A stretch of 64,000 nt of DNA from UMGS1279 sp045577695. GTDB lineage: Bacteria; Bacillota; Clostridia; Oscillospirales; Acutalibacteraceae. Below, one piece after another: positions 6,926 through 16,334 of this stretch (position 1 is the first letter of the stretch; every line of letters starts with the position of its first letter). The position numbers were made by a program, and so were the translations under genes. The stretch is taken from assembly GCA_045577695.1 (NCBI GenBank), contig JAZNIW010000003.1:3270-67269 (forward strand). The letters run 5' to 3'. Under the pieces are notes generated by a model, which saw nothing but the letters and a program-made list of their open reading frames with translations, was not told the DNA's origin and searched no databases.

Positions 6926-8599
6926 TTACTCCTTTATTAGAGAAATCATATCCTCTGCCGTTTTTCTTACATTTTCGGTCATAACCCCGCCCGACATAAT
7001 ACGGGCAATTTCCTCTACGCGACCGTCGTGGTCCAGCGGCTCCACAGCGGTATAGGTTTTACCGTCCCTCACAGACTTTTCAATCTTAAAATGGCGGTCG
7101 GCTGCGGCGGCGATTTGGGCCAAGTGAGTGACACAGATAACCTGCCGATCCTTTGCTACGTTCTGCAGTTTGACCGCTACTTTTTGGGCGGCGTGACCAC
7201 TAATTCCGCTATCGATTTCGTCAAAAATCAAAGTGCCGACATCTTCTTTGAGAGAGAGCACGCTGCGAATGGCCAACATAATGCGAGAAAGTTCGCCGCC
7301 CGAAGCAATTTTTGCCAAAGGTTTGGGCAGTTCCCCTGCGTTGGCCGAAATATAAAATTCAGTGGCATCGCATCCATTTTTGGTATATTTACCGGTATGA
7401 ACATCGGCCTTGAAAACCGCACCGTGAAAATCCAAAAAGTCCAGTTCCTTTTCAATCAGCGCCGAAATGGATTTTGCCGCCGCCAGGCGGGTATCGGTTA
7501 AGGCCGCACCCGCTTGAATCAAGGTTTGTTCTGCCGAAGGAATCTGCTCAGCCAACTCTACTTTCTTCTCGTTATCCAGTGTAATGGAATTCCATTCCAA
7601 ATGAGCTTTTTCTAAATAGGCTAAGATTTCTTCTTCCGTATTTCCGTATTTTAACATTAAATCATAGATGCTGTCAAGTCGTAAACGCGCATTTTCATAA
7701 ACCGTAGGATCAAATTGCAACTCTTCTTCGTGACCAAGCAAGTCGCTGTAGACCCCTTCTAAATCCAACACTAAACCGGAAAGCGATTCTGCCGTTTTTT
7801 TGAGGGGTGGATATGCTTCGGCCACACTTTCCAACTTGCGTAATGAAACCTTTAATAAGTCCAATGCCGCCGATTCATCTTCGTTTTCGGAGACGATGGT
7901 ATTTTTACTTTCAAATAAAGTATCGCGAAGAAATTTACTTTGTTGCCAAAGTGAAATTTTTTCTTTGAGGTCGGAAACCTCCCCCACTTTCACATCAACC
8001 GTTTGAATCTCCTCAATTTGATGAGAAAGTAAGTTGGCGCGGCGAGATTTTTCTTCCTCATTTTCGCTAATGCGACGATATTCCTTCGTAATCTGTCGAA
8101 AGGCTTCAAACGCGGCCGCATAATCGCTCTTTTGGGAATAATTTTGCGCAAAGGCATCCACATAAAAAATATGTTTTTCAGGGGTTAACAAGGTTTGACT
8201 GTCGTGTTGCCCGTGAATGTTTATCAGGTATTGCCCAATTTCTTTCAAGGTGGAAACATTAGCGGGTTGTCCGTTAATTTTCACTTGACCGCGTCCGTCA
8301 GCAAACAAAACACGCTGTAAAATCAAATCTTCGCCCTCTAAAATGCTATATCCCATATGCAATAACTTTTCTAAAGCCACCACTCCGATATCGCAAAAGG
8401 AGGCACTGACCACGGCACGATCGCACCCGTGACGGATGAGTTCCCGCGAAGTGCGTTCTCCCAAAACGGCAAACAAGGCATCAATAATAATGGATTTACC
8501 GGCGCCGGTTTCACCGGTAAGCACCTGAAACCCGTTGGTAAACTCAATATTTGCCTGCTCGATAACCGCGATATTTTCAATGTGCAAATATTGCAACAT
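6926..8599 (-). CDS. recN: DNA repair ATPase RecN
   Basis: The 557-residue SMC-like protein begins with MLQYLHIENIAVIEQ and a Walker A GETGAGKS at about 30. It has a long coiled-coil middle (about 150-370), then the ABC signature SGGELSRIMLA, Walker B LIFDEIDSGISG and the switch histidine in VICVTHLAQIA. RecN acts at DNA double-strand breaks in recombinational repair. Its position after argR and before tyrS follows the usual Firmicutes argR-recN pairing. The ribosome site is GAGGTG. Confidence 0.97.
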   Translation of the reverse strand: MLQYLHIENIAVIEQANIEFTNGFQVLTGETGAGKSIIIDALFAVLGERTSRELIRHGCDRAVVSASFCDIGVVALEKLLHMGYSILEGEDLILQRVLFADGRGQVKINGQPANVSTLKEIGQYLINIHGQHDSQTLLTPEKHIFYVDAFAQNYSQKSDYAAAFEAFRQITKEYRRISENEEEKSRRANLLSHQIEEIQTVDVKVGEVSDLKEKISLWQQSKFLRDTLFESKNTIVSENEDESAALDLLKVSLRKLESVAEAYPPLKKTAESLSGLVLDLEGVYSDLLGHEEELQFDPTVYENARLRLDSIYDLMLKYGNTEEEILAYLEKAHLEWNSITLDNEKKVELAEQIPSAEQTLIQAGAALTDTRLAAAKSISALIEKELDFLDFHGAVFKADVHTGKYTKNGCDATEFYISANAGELPKPLAKIASGGELSRIMLAIRSVLSLKEDVGTLIFDEIDSGISGHAAQKVAVKLQNVAKDRQVICVTHLAQIAAAADRHFKIEKSVRDGKTYTAVEPLDHDGRVEEIARIMSGGVMTENVRKTAEDMISLIKE

Positions 8600-8610
8600 A
8601 CCGTTTCACC

Positions 8611-9081
8611 TCAAGCCTCTATAATATCCTCTACCTTTAAGGCCAAAGCAGCGGCCGCCGCCTCATCGGTAGTGATAACCAAAATAGTATCATCGCCGGC
8701 CAAGGTACCAATAAAGGAGTCGGAAAACAGTGCATCTAAGGCCACACAAGCCCCTTGTGCCAAACCGGAATAACACTTAATGACCAAATTGTTCATAGCA
8801 TAGCGTACACTGATAACCGAATGTTTGAAATTATCCAACAAGCGGTCGTGATTGGCTGACGAAGGGTTAAGTTCCTTTTTAGGGGAAATGTTTTTGGCAT
8901 AACGATACCGACCCGAAGGGTCTAATACTTTTACGAGTCCCAATTGCTTGATATCACGCGAGGCGGTCGATTGGGTCACTTCAATGCCACGTTCACGCAA
9001 AGCTGCAATCAACTCCTCTTGCGTTTCGATGATATGTGTCGAGATGATTTCTAAAATTTTTTCTTTTCGCTGATTTTTCAA
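8611..9081 (-). CDS. argR: Arginine repressor ArgR
   Basis: The 156-residue protein has an N-terminal winged helix with the recognition segment VTQSTASRDIKQLGL and a C-terminal arginine-binding hexamerisation domain containing GTLAGDDTILV. ArgR senses L-arginine and represses biosynthesis genes or activates catabolism. The start is TTG, with AGGTG a few bases upstream; no ATG lies at the expected N-terminus. Gaps to nadK and recN are 8 and 11 bp. The argR-recN linkage is conserved in Firmicutes. Confidence 0.95.
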   Translation of the reverse strand: MKNQRKEKILEIISTHIIETQEELIAALRERGIEVTQSTASRDIKQLGLVKVLDPSGRYRYAKNISPKKELNPSSANHDRLLDNFKHSVISVRYAMNNLVIKCYSGLAQGACVALDALFSDSFIGTLAGDDTILVITTDEAAAAALALKVEDIIEA

Positions 9082-9089
9082 GACAGCAC

Positions 9090-9923
9090 CTACTTTAAAA
9101 AATTAAATTTTTCTGCCAAGGCGTTTAAAAACATCCCTTTTTGCAGTTTTATCAGTTGGACAAAAATCTTTTCAGCCCGCGAAATGGTAATGGGATGATT
9201 GGAATCCACCGGCCAGGATTCTTCCCCATCAATGGTAAGAAAAGCACCGGTTTCGGTCGGCGCATCGGCCACAATTTCTACCGACTCGCCTCCGTGCAAT
9301 AGAATGGGACGGGCAAACAAAGATTGCGGACAAATGGGGGTTAATACTATGCTTTCAAGCTTAGGGTCAACAATGGGACCGCCGGCCGACAAAGAGTAAG
9401 CTGTGGTGCCCGTGGGGGTGGCGGCAATCAATCCATCGGCACGGTAGGAAATATTTTCCTCTCCGATGGTAGCCGTAATGTCAATCATATTCGAGCGACT
9501 TCCTTTAGAAACTACGGCATCGTTTAAACAATAGAAGGTTTTATCCCCCGCTGAAACCGACAATAACATCCGTTTTTCAATTTGATATTCCCCCGATAAC
9601 AAGTCGGACAATTTCGCAATTTCGTTACGCTCTAATCCGGCAAGATAACCCACCCGACCGGCATTGATACCCAGCACGGGTTTTTGATACAAGGCTGCTT
9701 TTTTTGCCGAGTGAATAATGGTACCATCGCCACCGATAACAACTACTATGTCGCTTAAACGGTAAATATCCTCTTCCGAAACGACACTCACCGAAGCAAA
9801 TCCGGCGGCATCTTTTGGCAAAAGAAGAACTTGTGCCCCTGCCTTAACCAAAAAGTCGATCGCTTCGTTTGCTGTAACGGCAGAGTTTTCTTTACAAGAA
9901 TTGATAATTAAGGCAATTTTCAT
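9090..9923 (-). CDS. nadK: NAD kinase
   Basis: The 277-residue protein has the nucleotide-binding GGDGTIIHSAK motif (about residue 63), the conserved LNDAVVSKG segment and the glycine-rich ATPTGTTAYSLSAGGPIV region of NAD kinases. It phosphorylates NAD to NADP, the only route to NADP in bacteria. It lies between tlyA and argR in the standard Firmicutes order, preceded by AAAGGAGGTG. Confidence 0.96.
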   Translation of the reverse strand: MKIALIINSCKENSAVTANEAIDFLVKAGAQVLLLPKDAAGFASVSVVSEEDIYRLSDIVVVIGGDGTIIHSAKKAALYQKPVLGINAGRVGYLAGLERNEIAKLSDLLSGEYQIEKRMLLSVSAGDKTFYCLNDAVVSKGSRSNMIDITATIGEENISYRADGLIAATPTGTTAYSLSAGGPIVDPKLESIVLTPICPQSLFARPILLHGGESVEIVADAPTETGAFLTIDGEESWPVDSNHPITISRAEKIFVQLIKLQKGMFLNALAEKFNFLK

Positions 9924-9939
9924 TGAAGGAACACCTCCT

Positions 9940-10761
9940 TTATTGCGGGTGGTCGAGTGCGGTATGAGAGGCTTCCACCACGGCGGCCGACGAAATTGAT
10001 TCGGCTATGGTCACCCCTTCGTTTTTCTGCACAAAAACCAAATACTCGATATTTCCTTCCGGCCCTTTGACGGGGGAATAATTCAATCCCAACACCGAAA
10101 GGCCGTTTTCTTGCATCACAACGAGAATTTTTTCAATTACTTCACGATGAACAGCGGGGTCACGTACGACTCCTTTTTTGCCAACCTTATCTTTGCCCGC
10201 TTCAAACTGAGGTTTAATCAGGCAAACAGCCTGTCCCCCCGCGCGAAGCAACGGCACCAAAGCCGGAATGATAATAGACAATGAAATAAAGGAAACATCC
10301 ACCGAGGCAAAATCCAACGCTTCGGGAATCTCCTTTTGGGTTACATAACGGAAATTTGTACGCTCTAAATTCACAACCCGCTCGTCAGTTCGTAATTTCC
10401 AAGCCAATTGGCCGTAACCAACATCAATGGCATAAACCTTTTTTGCCCCGTTTTGTAGCATGCAATCGGTAAAACCACCGGTCGAGGCACCGATATCGGC
10501 ACAGATACCGTTTTTCAGGTAAACCGGGAAAGATTCCATCGCCTTTTCCAATTTCAGTCCACCACGACTGACATATTTTAGGGGATTAGCGCGCACCTCT
10601 ACAAAATCATCCGGCTTTACTTTTGTACCGGCTTTATCGGCTTTTTGATTGTTGACATAAACCACACCCGCCATAATATAGGCTTTCGCCTTTTCTCGAC
10701 TTTCGGCTAATCCGCGCTGAAAAACCACGGCATCCAATCGTTGGGCTTTTCTATTTTCCAT
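9940..10761 (-). CDS. tlyA: TlyA-family rRNA 2'-O-methyltransferase
   Basis: The 273-residue protein joins an N-terminal S4 RNA-binding domain (AKAYIMAGVVYVNNQKADK) to an FtsJ-like Rossmann methyltransferase domain with the S-adenosylmethionine motif DIGASTGGFTDCML near residue 90. TlyA proteins methylate 16S and/or 23S rRNA, and this sets capreomycin sensitivity in other species. The start overlaps the end of dxs by 11 bp, indicating translational coupling, with GAGGAAG as ribosome site. Older databases call it hemolysin A. Confidence 0.93.
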   Translation of the reverse strand: MENRKAQRLDAVVFQRGLAESREKAKAYIMAGVVYVNNQKADKAGTKVKPDDFVEVRANPLKYVSRGGLKLEKAMESFPVYLKNGICADIGASTGGFTDCMLQNGAKKVYAIDVGYGQLAWKLRTDERVVNLERTNFRYVTQKEIPEALDFASVDVSFISLSIIIPALVPLLRAGGQAVCLIKPQFEAGKDKVGKKGVVRDPAVHREVIEKILVVMQENGLSVLGLNYSPVKGPEGNIEYLVFVQKNEGVTIAESISSAAVVEASHTALDHPQ

Positions 10762-12631
10762 ATTCTTCCTCTACACTTTCTTTTACCATACGGTAAATGG
10801 ACTGTGAATCCAAACGATATTGTTTTAAAGCCGCTTCGGTTTTCATATGCGGAATAAACGTTCCATCGATAGCAACGGTAGAAACGGCGGCACGACAGCC
10901 ACCCTGCACCAACGCGGCACAAATGCTCTCATTGATACCGCCACTTTGTATTCCTTCTTCCAAAAGAATGATTTTTTCATAAGAAGAAAGTAAGATTACC
11001 AAATCCTTTGGTAACGGATAAACACGATTAAGTTTTAACACAGCGATGGGAAGCTGTTCTTTTTTGGCTTTTTGATAAGTTTCAGCCGCCGCCGCAAAAG
11101 TGCGTCCAAAAGTCACAAAAATGGTTTTGGCTGTGCAATCGCCATAAAAAGAATAATCATCGTGCGAAGGAATATAGTCCTCCGGCAGGATGGGTTGCCC
11201 CCCGCGGGGATAACGAACCACCGACAACCCCTTGTCCTCATAGAGAGAGCGGTTTAAATATTCCTTACACTCAAAATAGGTGGTCGGCGCGTAAATGGTA
11301 ACCCCCGGTATGGTCTTTAAAAAGGCTAAATCAAAAATCCCTTGGTGCGTTTCACCGTCCTCCCCGACAATACCGGCACGGTCAACACAAATCGTAACCG
11401 GCAATCCGGCTATGGCAACGTCGTGAATGAGTTGGTCGTATGCACGTTGTAAAAAGGAAGAATAAACACAAAATACCGGTCTGCTGCCACCGGCGGCCAG
11501 ACCGGCTGCAAAGGTAGCTGCGTGTTCTTCGGCGATACCGACATCGAAAAAACGTTCGGGATACCGTTTGGAAAATTTTAAAAGGCCGGTTCCCTCAGCC
11601 ATTGCTGCCGTGATAACACATAGGGAGGAATCGATTTTGGCCAAACGAAAAAGTTCATCACCTACCACGGCCGAAAAATCAGCCTTGGGTAGCGTACTGG
11701 CACCTTGCTTTACATCAAAGGCCGAAACACCGTGATAATTGTTGGGGGAATGTTCAGCAAAATCATACCCTTTTCCCTTGGTGGTAATAGTGTGAATTAA
11801 AACGGGACGCTCTTGTTCTTTGGCAACCCGAATGATCTGTTCTAAATGTTTTAAATTATGGCCATCCACCGGTCCCAAATAATGAAAGCCCATATCTTCA
11901 AAAATATTGGTATGATAAATAGCGTTTTTAAGCATATTTTTTGAACGAAGCAAATTGCGGTTTATCATTTTCCCAAAGTAGGGAATGAGCGAAATCACGC
12001 GTTGTAGGCCATGTTTAAAACGGTGGTAACTGGGGCGTAAGCGAATTACACTTAAATACCGTGCGATGGAGCCGACGTTTTTGGAGATGGACATTTTATT
12101 ATCATTGAGTACAACAATGAGAGATCGATTTTTCGTATCTCCGGCGTTGTTAAGGGCTTCATACAACATTCCGCCGGTCATTGCGCCATCACCCACCACT
12201 GTTACGCAGTAGCGTTCTTCATTTTGATTGATTTGGCCGGCTTTATAAATACCAAGCAAAGCCGAAAGAGAATTGCTACTGTGCCCGGTAACAAAGGGGT
12301 CGTGTTGGCTTTCTTCGGGGCGCATAAAACCCGAAAGTCCACCCTCTTGCCGCAAGGTATCAAATTGTTCTAACCGTCCGGTGAGCAGTTTATGGGTATA
12401 ACACTGATGTCCCACATCAAATATAATTTTATCCTTAGGACTATCAAAGGCACGGTGTAGCGCAACCGTGAGTTCTACCGTACCCAGGTTGGAGGCCAAG
12501 TGGCCGCCGGTTTTGGAAAGTGTATGAATTAATTTGTGTCGAATCTCTTGACATAATTCGTTTAATTGTTCAACAGAAAGTCCTTTGATATCGGCAGGAG
12601 AATGTATGTTTGAAAGAAAACGATATTCCAT
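10751..12631 (-). CDS. dxs: 1-deoxy-D-xylulose-5-phosphate synthase
   Basis: The 626-residue thiamine-diphosphate enzyme condenses pyruvate and glyceraldehyde-3-phosphate, the first step of the non-mevalonate isoprenoid pathway. Visible motifs are HLASNLGTVELTVALH, the cofactor-binding GDGAMTGGMLYEALNNAG and the DRAG-containing transketolase pyrimidine domain. I chose the ATG at 12631 (MEYRFLSN) because AAAGGAGG sits about 8 nt upstream; an in-frame start seven codons earlier overlaps that ribosome site. It follows ispA in the same pathway. Confidence 0.96.
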   Translation of the reverse strand: MEYRFLSNIHSPADIKGLSVEQLNELCQEIRHKLIHTLSKTGGHLASNLGTVELTVALHRAFDSPKDKIIFDVGHQCYTHKLLTGRLEQFDTLRQEGGLSGFMRPEESQHDPFVTGHSSNSLSALLGIYKAGQINQNEERYCVTVVGDGAMTGGMLYEALNNAGDTKNRSLIVVLNDNKMSISKNVGSIARYLSVIRLRPSYHRFKHGLQRVISLIPYFGKMINRNLLRSKNMLKNAIYHTNIFEDMGFHYLGPVDGHNLKHLEQIIRVAKEQERPVLIHTITTKGKGYDFAEHSPNNYHGVSAFDVKQGASTLPKADFSAVVGDELFRLAKIDSSLCVITAAMAEGTGLLKFSKRYPERFFDVGIAEEHAATFAAGLAAGGSRPVFCVYSSFLQRAYDQLIHDVAIAGLPVTICVDRAGIVGEDGETHQGIFDLAFLKTIPGVTIYAPTTYFECKEYLNRSLYEDKGLSVVRYPRGGQPILPEDYIPSHDDYSFYGDCTAKTIFVTFGRTFAAAAETYQKAKKEQLPIAVLKLNRVYPLPKDLVILLSSYEKIILLEEGIQSGGINESICAALVQGGCRAAVSTVAIDGTFIPHMKTEAALKQYRLDSQSIYRMVKESVEEEYGK

Positions 12632-12664
12632 AGCAATTCCTCCTTTCGGCAAAAATGTTACATA

Positions 12665-13540
12665 TCAATACGCTCGGTCGATGAGTGCATCGGTTAATTC
12701 TTGCAGTTGGTCGGTTTTTGCAAAAGCTGACAAAGCGGCTTTCGCATCGTTGGTAAAGGCCAGAATATCGGCCCTGGCTTGTTTTTCCCCTACCAATGAA
12801 AGGTAGGTGGATTTATGGGATTTTGCATCGCTGCCGATGGGTTTACCCAGTAGCGCACGATCCCCCACTTGGTCTAATAAATCATCTTGAATTTGAAAAG
12901 CCATTCCCAAACAATGCGCATATCTTTCCGCCGCCATTTGCTGCAAGGCCGACCCATTGGCTAACAAAACCCCGATGTTGGCCGCGGCGGCCAACAGAGC
13001 GCCGGTCTTTTTTTGGTACATTTGCGAAACAGTGGCCAAGTCGGTTTTTTGGTTTTCAATGGACAAATCAATCATCTGTCCGCCAATCATACCATCAGCA
13101 CCGGCATAACCTGCCAAACGTGCCACCCCTTCGAGCACCAAATTTGGAGCAATTTCTTTTGTTTTTGCGGCCGTTTCAAAGGCCAAAGTCAACAACCCAT
13201 CACCAGCTAAAAGAGCCGTATCTTCCCCAAACGCTTTGTGGCAAGATGGGCGACCGCGCCGCAAATCATCATCGTCCATACAAGGCAAATCGTCATGTAT
13301 GAGCGAATAGGTGTGAATCATTTCCAAGGCAATTGCAAAGGGTAAATATGCATCACCCTCCCCCCCGGAGGCACGATAAAAACATCCCATTATAAAAGGG
13401 CGTAACCGCTTTCCACCGGCCAATAAGCTATACTCCATTGCCTTATAGTGCTGGTCATATTCCGTTTTTGAATGAGAAAGAGCTTGCTTTAACGCTTCTT
13501 CAAACCTTGGAATAAAGGCTTCTAATGATTTGGTTATCAT
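12665..13540 (-). CDS. ispA: Farnesyl diphosphate synthase (polyprenyl synthetase)
   Basis: The 291-residue protein has both aspartate-rich motifs of short-chain trans-prenyltransferases: DDLPCMDDDDLRRGRPSCHK near residue 85 and FQIQDDLLD near 225. It condenses IPP with allylic diphosphates to the C15 precursor of undecaprenyl phosphate and other isoprenoids. Its ATG overlaps the xseB stop (ATGA), and dxs follows 33 bp later, so two isoprenoid genes are co-expressed. Confidence 0.95.
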   Translation of the reverse strand: MITKSLEAFIPRFEEALKQALSHSKTEYDQHYKAMEYSLLAGGKRLRPFIMGCFYRASGGEGDAYLPFAIALEMIHTYSLIHDDLPCMDDDDLRRGRPSCHKAFGEDTALLAGDGLLTLAFETAAKTKEIAPNLVLEGVARLAGYAGADGMIGGQMIDLSIENQKTDLATVSQMYQKKTGALLAAAANIGVLLANGSALQQMAAERYAHCLGMAFQIQDDLLDQVGDRALLGKPIGSDAKSHKSTYLSLVGEKQARADILAFTNDAKAALSAFAKTDQLQELTDALIDRAY

Positions 13541-13719
13541 TCTTTCACAACCTCAATTTTCTGTTTTGCCGTTTTTAAAGTTTCGGTACAATCAGCCGCC
13601 AACTTTTTCCCCTCTTCATAGAGCGCAACCGCATCCTCTAACGAGCAATCGCCGTTTTCTAAGGAACGGGTAATTTCTTCCAAACGGGTTAATTTTTGAG
13701 CGAAATTTTGTTCTGACAT
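13537..13719 (-). CDS. xseB: Exodeoxyribonuclease VII small subunit
   Basis: At 60 residues it matches XseB: a helical hairpin FAQKLTRLEEITRSLENGDC, SLEDAVALYEEGKKLAADC. Several small subunits bind one XseA and allow degradation of single-stranded DNA. The ATG at 13719 is preferred over one seven codons upstream, because GGAGG is 8 nt before it and it shares one base with the xseA stop (TAATG). Confidence 0.95.
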   Translation of the reverse strand: MSEQNFAQKLTRLEEITRSLENGDCSLEDAVALYEEGKKLAADCTETLKTAKQKIEVVKE

Positions 13720-14915
13720 TATATTTCCTCCACCAAACAAGATACGGTTCCATCCGCAAACTGCAGTAGCAGTCGGTCGTTTTTCTCTAGTTGTTCCATT
13801 TTTTTGATAACTTCACCATCGCGTGAAACCAGGGCAAATCCGCGCGCCAGAACCTGCTGGGGAGATAGTACGATCAACCGGTTTACCACTTTTGATAGTG
13901 CCGTTTCATTTTGATGCAGTTTTGTAAGATATGCCATCATAAGACGCTCGGTAACGCCATCCAATCGCATTTCGAAAGGAGAAAAAAGCATTTCGCAGTG
14001 CGCAAACGGACGGCGGGAAAGACAATCTTTCAGTCGACGCTCTTGCAACTCCAGAAGTTTTTGTAAGGCAGTTTTAGAACGCAATACAAATTGTTCGAGT
14101 CGCATATTGAGTTCAGCGATATCCGGAGTGGCTATCTCAGCCGCGGCGGAAGGGGTTGGTGCCCGCAAATCGCTAACAAAATCGCAGATGGTATAATCCA
14201 CCTCGTGTCCCACCGCCGAAATGACAGGAATGGGAGAACGGGCTACCGTGCGAGCCAATGTTTCATCGTTAAAGGCGGAAAGGTCTTCGGCGCTTCCGCC
14301 GCCTCGCCCAATAATCAGCAAATCCAAATCGGTCACCTTATACGCCGTTTCCAACGCACAGCACAAACTTTGCGGTGCCGTAATCCCCTGCACCAATGCC
14401 GGAAACAAGGCGACGTTGCAAAGCGGATAGCGACGGGATAAAATCTGCAGCATATCTTGCAAGGCAGCACCGGTTTCAGAGGTGACAATACCAATTTTTT
14501 GTGGAAAGGTTGGCAAAGTGCGTTTTCGTTCAGGGGCAAAAAGCCCTTCTTCTTGCAAGGAGGCTTTTACTCGTTCAAACGCGGCGGCCAAATCCCCCTG
14601 TCCAAATGGGCGCATCGTTTCGGCATAAAACTGAAATTGACCGTCTTTTTCATAAAACGAAACATACCCGCGACATATCACACGCATCCCGTCAACCGGA
14701 AGAAAATCTACCCGGGCGGCATTGCCTTTAAACATCACAGAGCGCACAGCGGCATCCGCATCTTTTAAAACGAAATACCAATGACCGCTCGCGTAATGAT
14801 TTTTAAAATTTGAAAGTTCACCCTCTAAAGTAAAAGCGGATAAATGTGAATCCCCTTCCAGTAGAGAGCGAACATACGCGTTCAATTGTCGAACCGTTAA
14901 ACGGAGTTGTTGCAT
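13719..14915 (-). CDS. xseA: Exodeoxyribonuclease VII large subunit
   Basis: The 398-residue protein begins with an OB-fold domain (LEGELSNFKNHYASGHWYF) followed by the catalytic domain with GIVTSETGAALQDML, the IIGRGGGSAEDLSAFNDE motif and SAVGHEVDYTICDFVSDLRA, each cited here as a landmark rather than in full. A coiled C-terminal region binds XseB. It is somewhat shorter than the E. coli enzyme, as usual in Firmicutes. The start lies 2 bp after the upstream TsaD-like gene with GGGAG as ribosome site. Confidence 0.96.
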   Translation of the reverse strand: MQQLRLTVRQLNAYVRSLLEGDSHLSAFTLEGELSNFKNHYASGHWYFVLKDADAAVRSVMFKGNAARVDFLPVDGMRVICRGYVSFYEKDGQFQFYAETMRPFGQGDLAAAFERVKASLQEEGLFAPERKRTLPTFPQKIGIVTSETGAALQDMLQILSRRYPLCNVALFPALVQGITAPQSLCCALETAYKVTDLDLLIIGRGGGSAEDLSAFNDETLARTVARSPIPVISAVGHEVDYTICDFVSDLRAPTPSAAAEIATPDIAELNMRLEQFVLRSKTALQKLLELQERRLKDCLSRRPFAHCEMLFSPFEMRLDGVTERLMMAYLTKLHQNETALSKVVNRLIVLSPQQVLARGFALVSRDGEVIKKMEQLEKNDRLLLQFADGTVSCLVEEI

Positions 14916-14917
14916 CT

Positions 14918-15847
14918 TTATTCTCCCAAAGCATAGTGCGCCAACAAGGCGGTACCTACCGCATTGTCGCCGGTAAGTTCCGGCAAGGCGAAATAGGTAT
15001 TTGGTTCGGTTTTCAAGCGATCTTTAATAATATCGTCCGCCATTACACCGCCGGTATAAAGAATGGGAATATCACCATATTTCAAGCGCACCTTTTTGGT
15101 CATTTGCACCAACAACTCGGCTGCAGAATGTAATATATATGCCGCGATATTCTCCTTTTGTTCCCCTTTTTGCAAAAGCTCTTGACACTTATTTTCCATT
15201 CCTGACAAGGCACAGTCCATACCCTTTAGGCAGACGCGTATCGGATGGGTAACGCTGCCTTGCTTGGCCATTTCTTCCAACATTGGTCCAAAGGGAAAAG
15301 AAATACCCAACAACGCGCCGGAACGGTCAATGACCTGTCCTAAATTCAAATCTAATGTTTTGCCGATAATTTCAACCGAAAACCCGACGGTCGCCGGTTG
15401 AACATAAAGCACTTCTGTGGTGCCGCCCGAAACGTGAAAAGCAACAAATGGTTTTTCTTTTAAATGCAGGGCATTTGCCGAAAGTAAAGCGGCCGCAATA
15501 TGCCCCTCCTGATGGGAGAAACAAAACATAGGCACGCGCAAAACCGAGGATAAAGTGGTAGCCAAAGAATAACCCACTAAAAAACAAGGCATATAACTTT
15601 CGGGTAAACGACGTGGACGGTCGGACACACCGATGCAACGAATAGAAGAAGGGTCAACTTGTTGCAAAACCTCACGTAAAACGGTAGGTAGCTGTTTTAC
15701 GTGAGCGAAAACGGCATCGCTTTGCCGAAGACCTTTTTTGCCTTCGGGTACCGGTAAATAGCGGCGGTGAGAAAGATAGGTATTATCCTCCTTTACAAAA
15801 GCCACTGAAGAGCGGTAATTGCTACTGTCAATCCCTAGAAAAATCAT
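14918..15847 (-). CDS. TsaD-like paralogue (ASKHA fold, peptidase M22 family)
   Basis: The 309-residue protein is related to TsaD/Kae1, which transfers threonylcarbamoyl to tRNA. It keeps the metal-binding HQEGH (about residue 113), a phosphate-binding VSGGTTEVL and a TGDNAVGTALL near the end. Other sites differ from true TsaD: the second glycine motif reads YTGGVMADD rather than the GGVAAN form, and the segment after GKTLDL is rewritten. It is therefore more likely a paralogue than the housekeeping tsaD, which should lie elsewhere. Its ATG overlaps the nusB stop by 4 bp and xseA starts 2 bp downstream, so it is firmly built into the operon. Its function is unknown. Confidence 0.8.
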   Translation of the reverse strand: MIFLGIDSSNYRSSVAFVKEDNTYLSHRRYLPVPEGKKGLRQSDAVFAHVKQLPTVLREVLQQVDPSSIRCIGVSDRPRRLPESYMPCFLVGYSLATTLSSVLRVPMFCFSHQEGHIAAALLSANALHLKEKPFVAFHVSGGTTEVLYVQPATVGFSVEIIGKTLDLNLGQVIDRSGALLGISFPFGPMLEEMAKQGSVTHPIRVCLKGMDCALSGMENKCQELLQKGEQKENIAAYILHSAAELLVQMTKKVRLKYGDIPILYTGGVMADDIIKDRLKTEPNTYFALPELTGDNAVGTALLAHYALGE

Positions 15848-16248
15848 ACCTCTAACACACCACTGCGCACCACACCGCCTAAAACGCCGTTAATGTAGGC
15901 GGGGTCTTTATCGCCGGAATAAATCTTGGCCAATTCCACAATTTCATTCACCGTTACACCAACGGGAACGGTATCATTGTATTTCATTTCATACACCGCC
16001 AAACGAAGCAAAGCCAAATCGGCTTTCGGCACACGTTCAATCGACCAATGTTCCAAATGGTCGGCAATAATACCGTCCACCGTCTGCAGATGATCAAACA
16101 CCCCACAAAATGTTTGTTCAATATAATCGGTTAATACAAAATCCCGAATACTCTTGGCTAGTTCCAACAGTTCAGCACACGATTCATCCCGAAAATTTTT
16201 CTCAAATACCAAGCAAAATGCCTGTTCTCGTTCTTCTTTTCTAGTCAT
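15844..16248 (-). CDS. nusB: Transcription antitermination factor NusB
   Basis: The 134-residue all-helical protein contains typical NusB segments: REQAFCLVFEKNF at the start and LALLRLAVYEMKYNDTVPVGVTV plus the NGVLGG end, named here as landmarks. NusB binds boxA RNA with NusE and supports rRNA transcription. I chose the ATG at 16248, preceded by GGCGGTGA, over a start six codons earlier. It is the first gene after a good promoter and thus heads the nusB-to-tyrS operon. Confidence 0.93.
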   Translation of the reverse strand: MTRKEEREQAFCLVFEKNFRDESCAELLELAKSIRDFVLTDYIEQTFCGVFDHLQTVDGIIADHLEHWSIERVPKADLALLRLAVYEMKYNDTVPVGVTVNEIVELAKIYSGDKDPAYINGVLGGVVRSGVLEV

Positions 16249-16277
16249 AGAGTCACCGCCTAACACAAATATAATTC

Positions 16278-16306
16278 ATTATACAACAAACGAGAGGCTT
16301 TTTCAA
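16278..16306 (-). promoter_or_regulatory. Sigma-A promoter of the nusB-tyrS operon
   Basis: On the minus strand, TTGAAA (16306-16301) is 17 bp from a perfect TATAAT (16283-16278). The predicted start is near 16271, about 23 nt before the nusB ATG. It separates addBA from the following ten-gene operon. Confidence 0.75.
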
Positions 16307-16334
16307 TAGAAAATTGCATAAATATGCAAGTTTC

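Noticed and set aside
12796..13302. 168-codon plus-strand frame opposite ispA
   Set aside because: The opposite strand encodes a farnesyl diphosphate synthase with both aspartate-rich motifs; the antisense product is Pro/His/Arg-rich with no domain.
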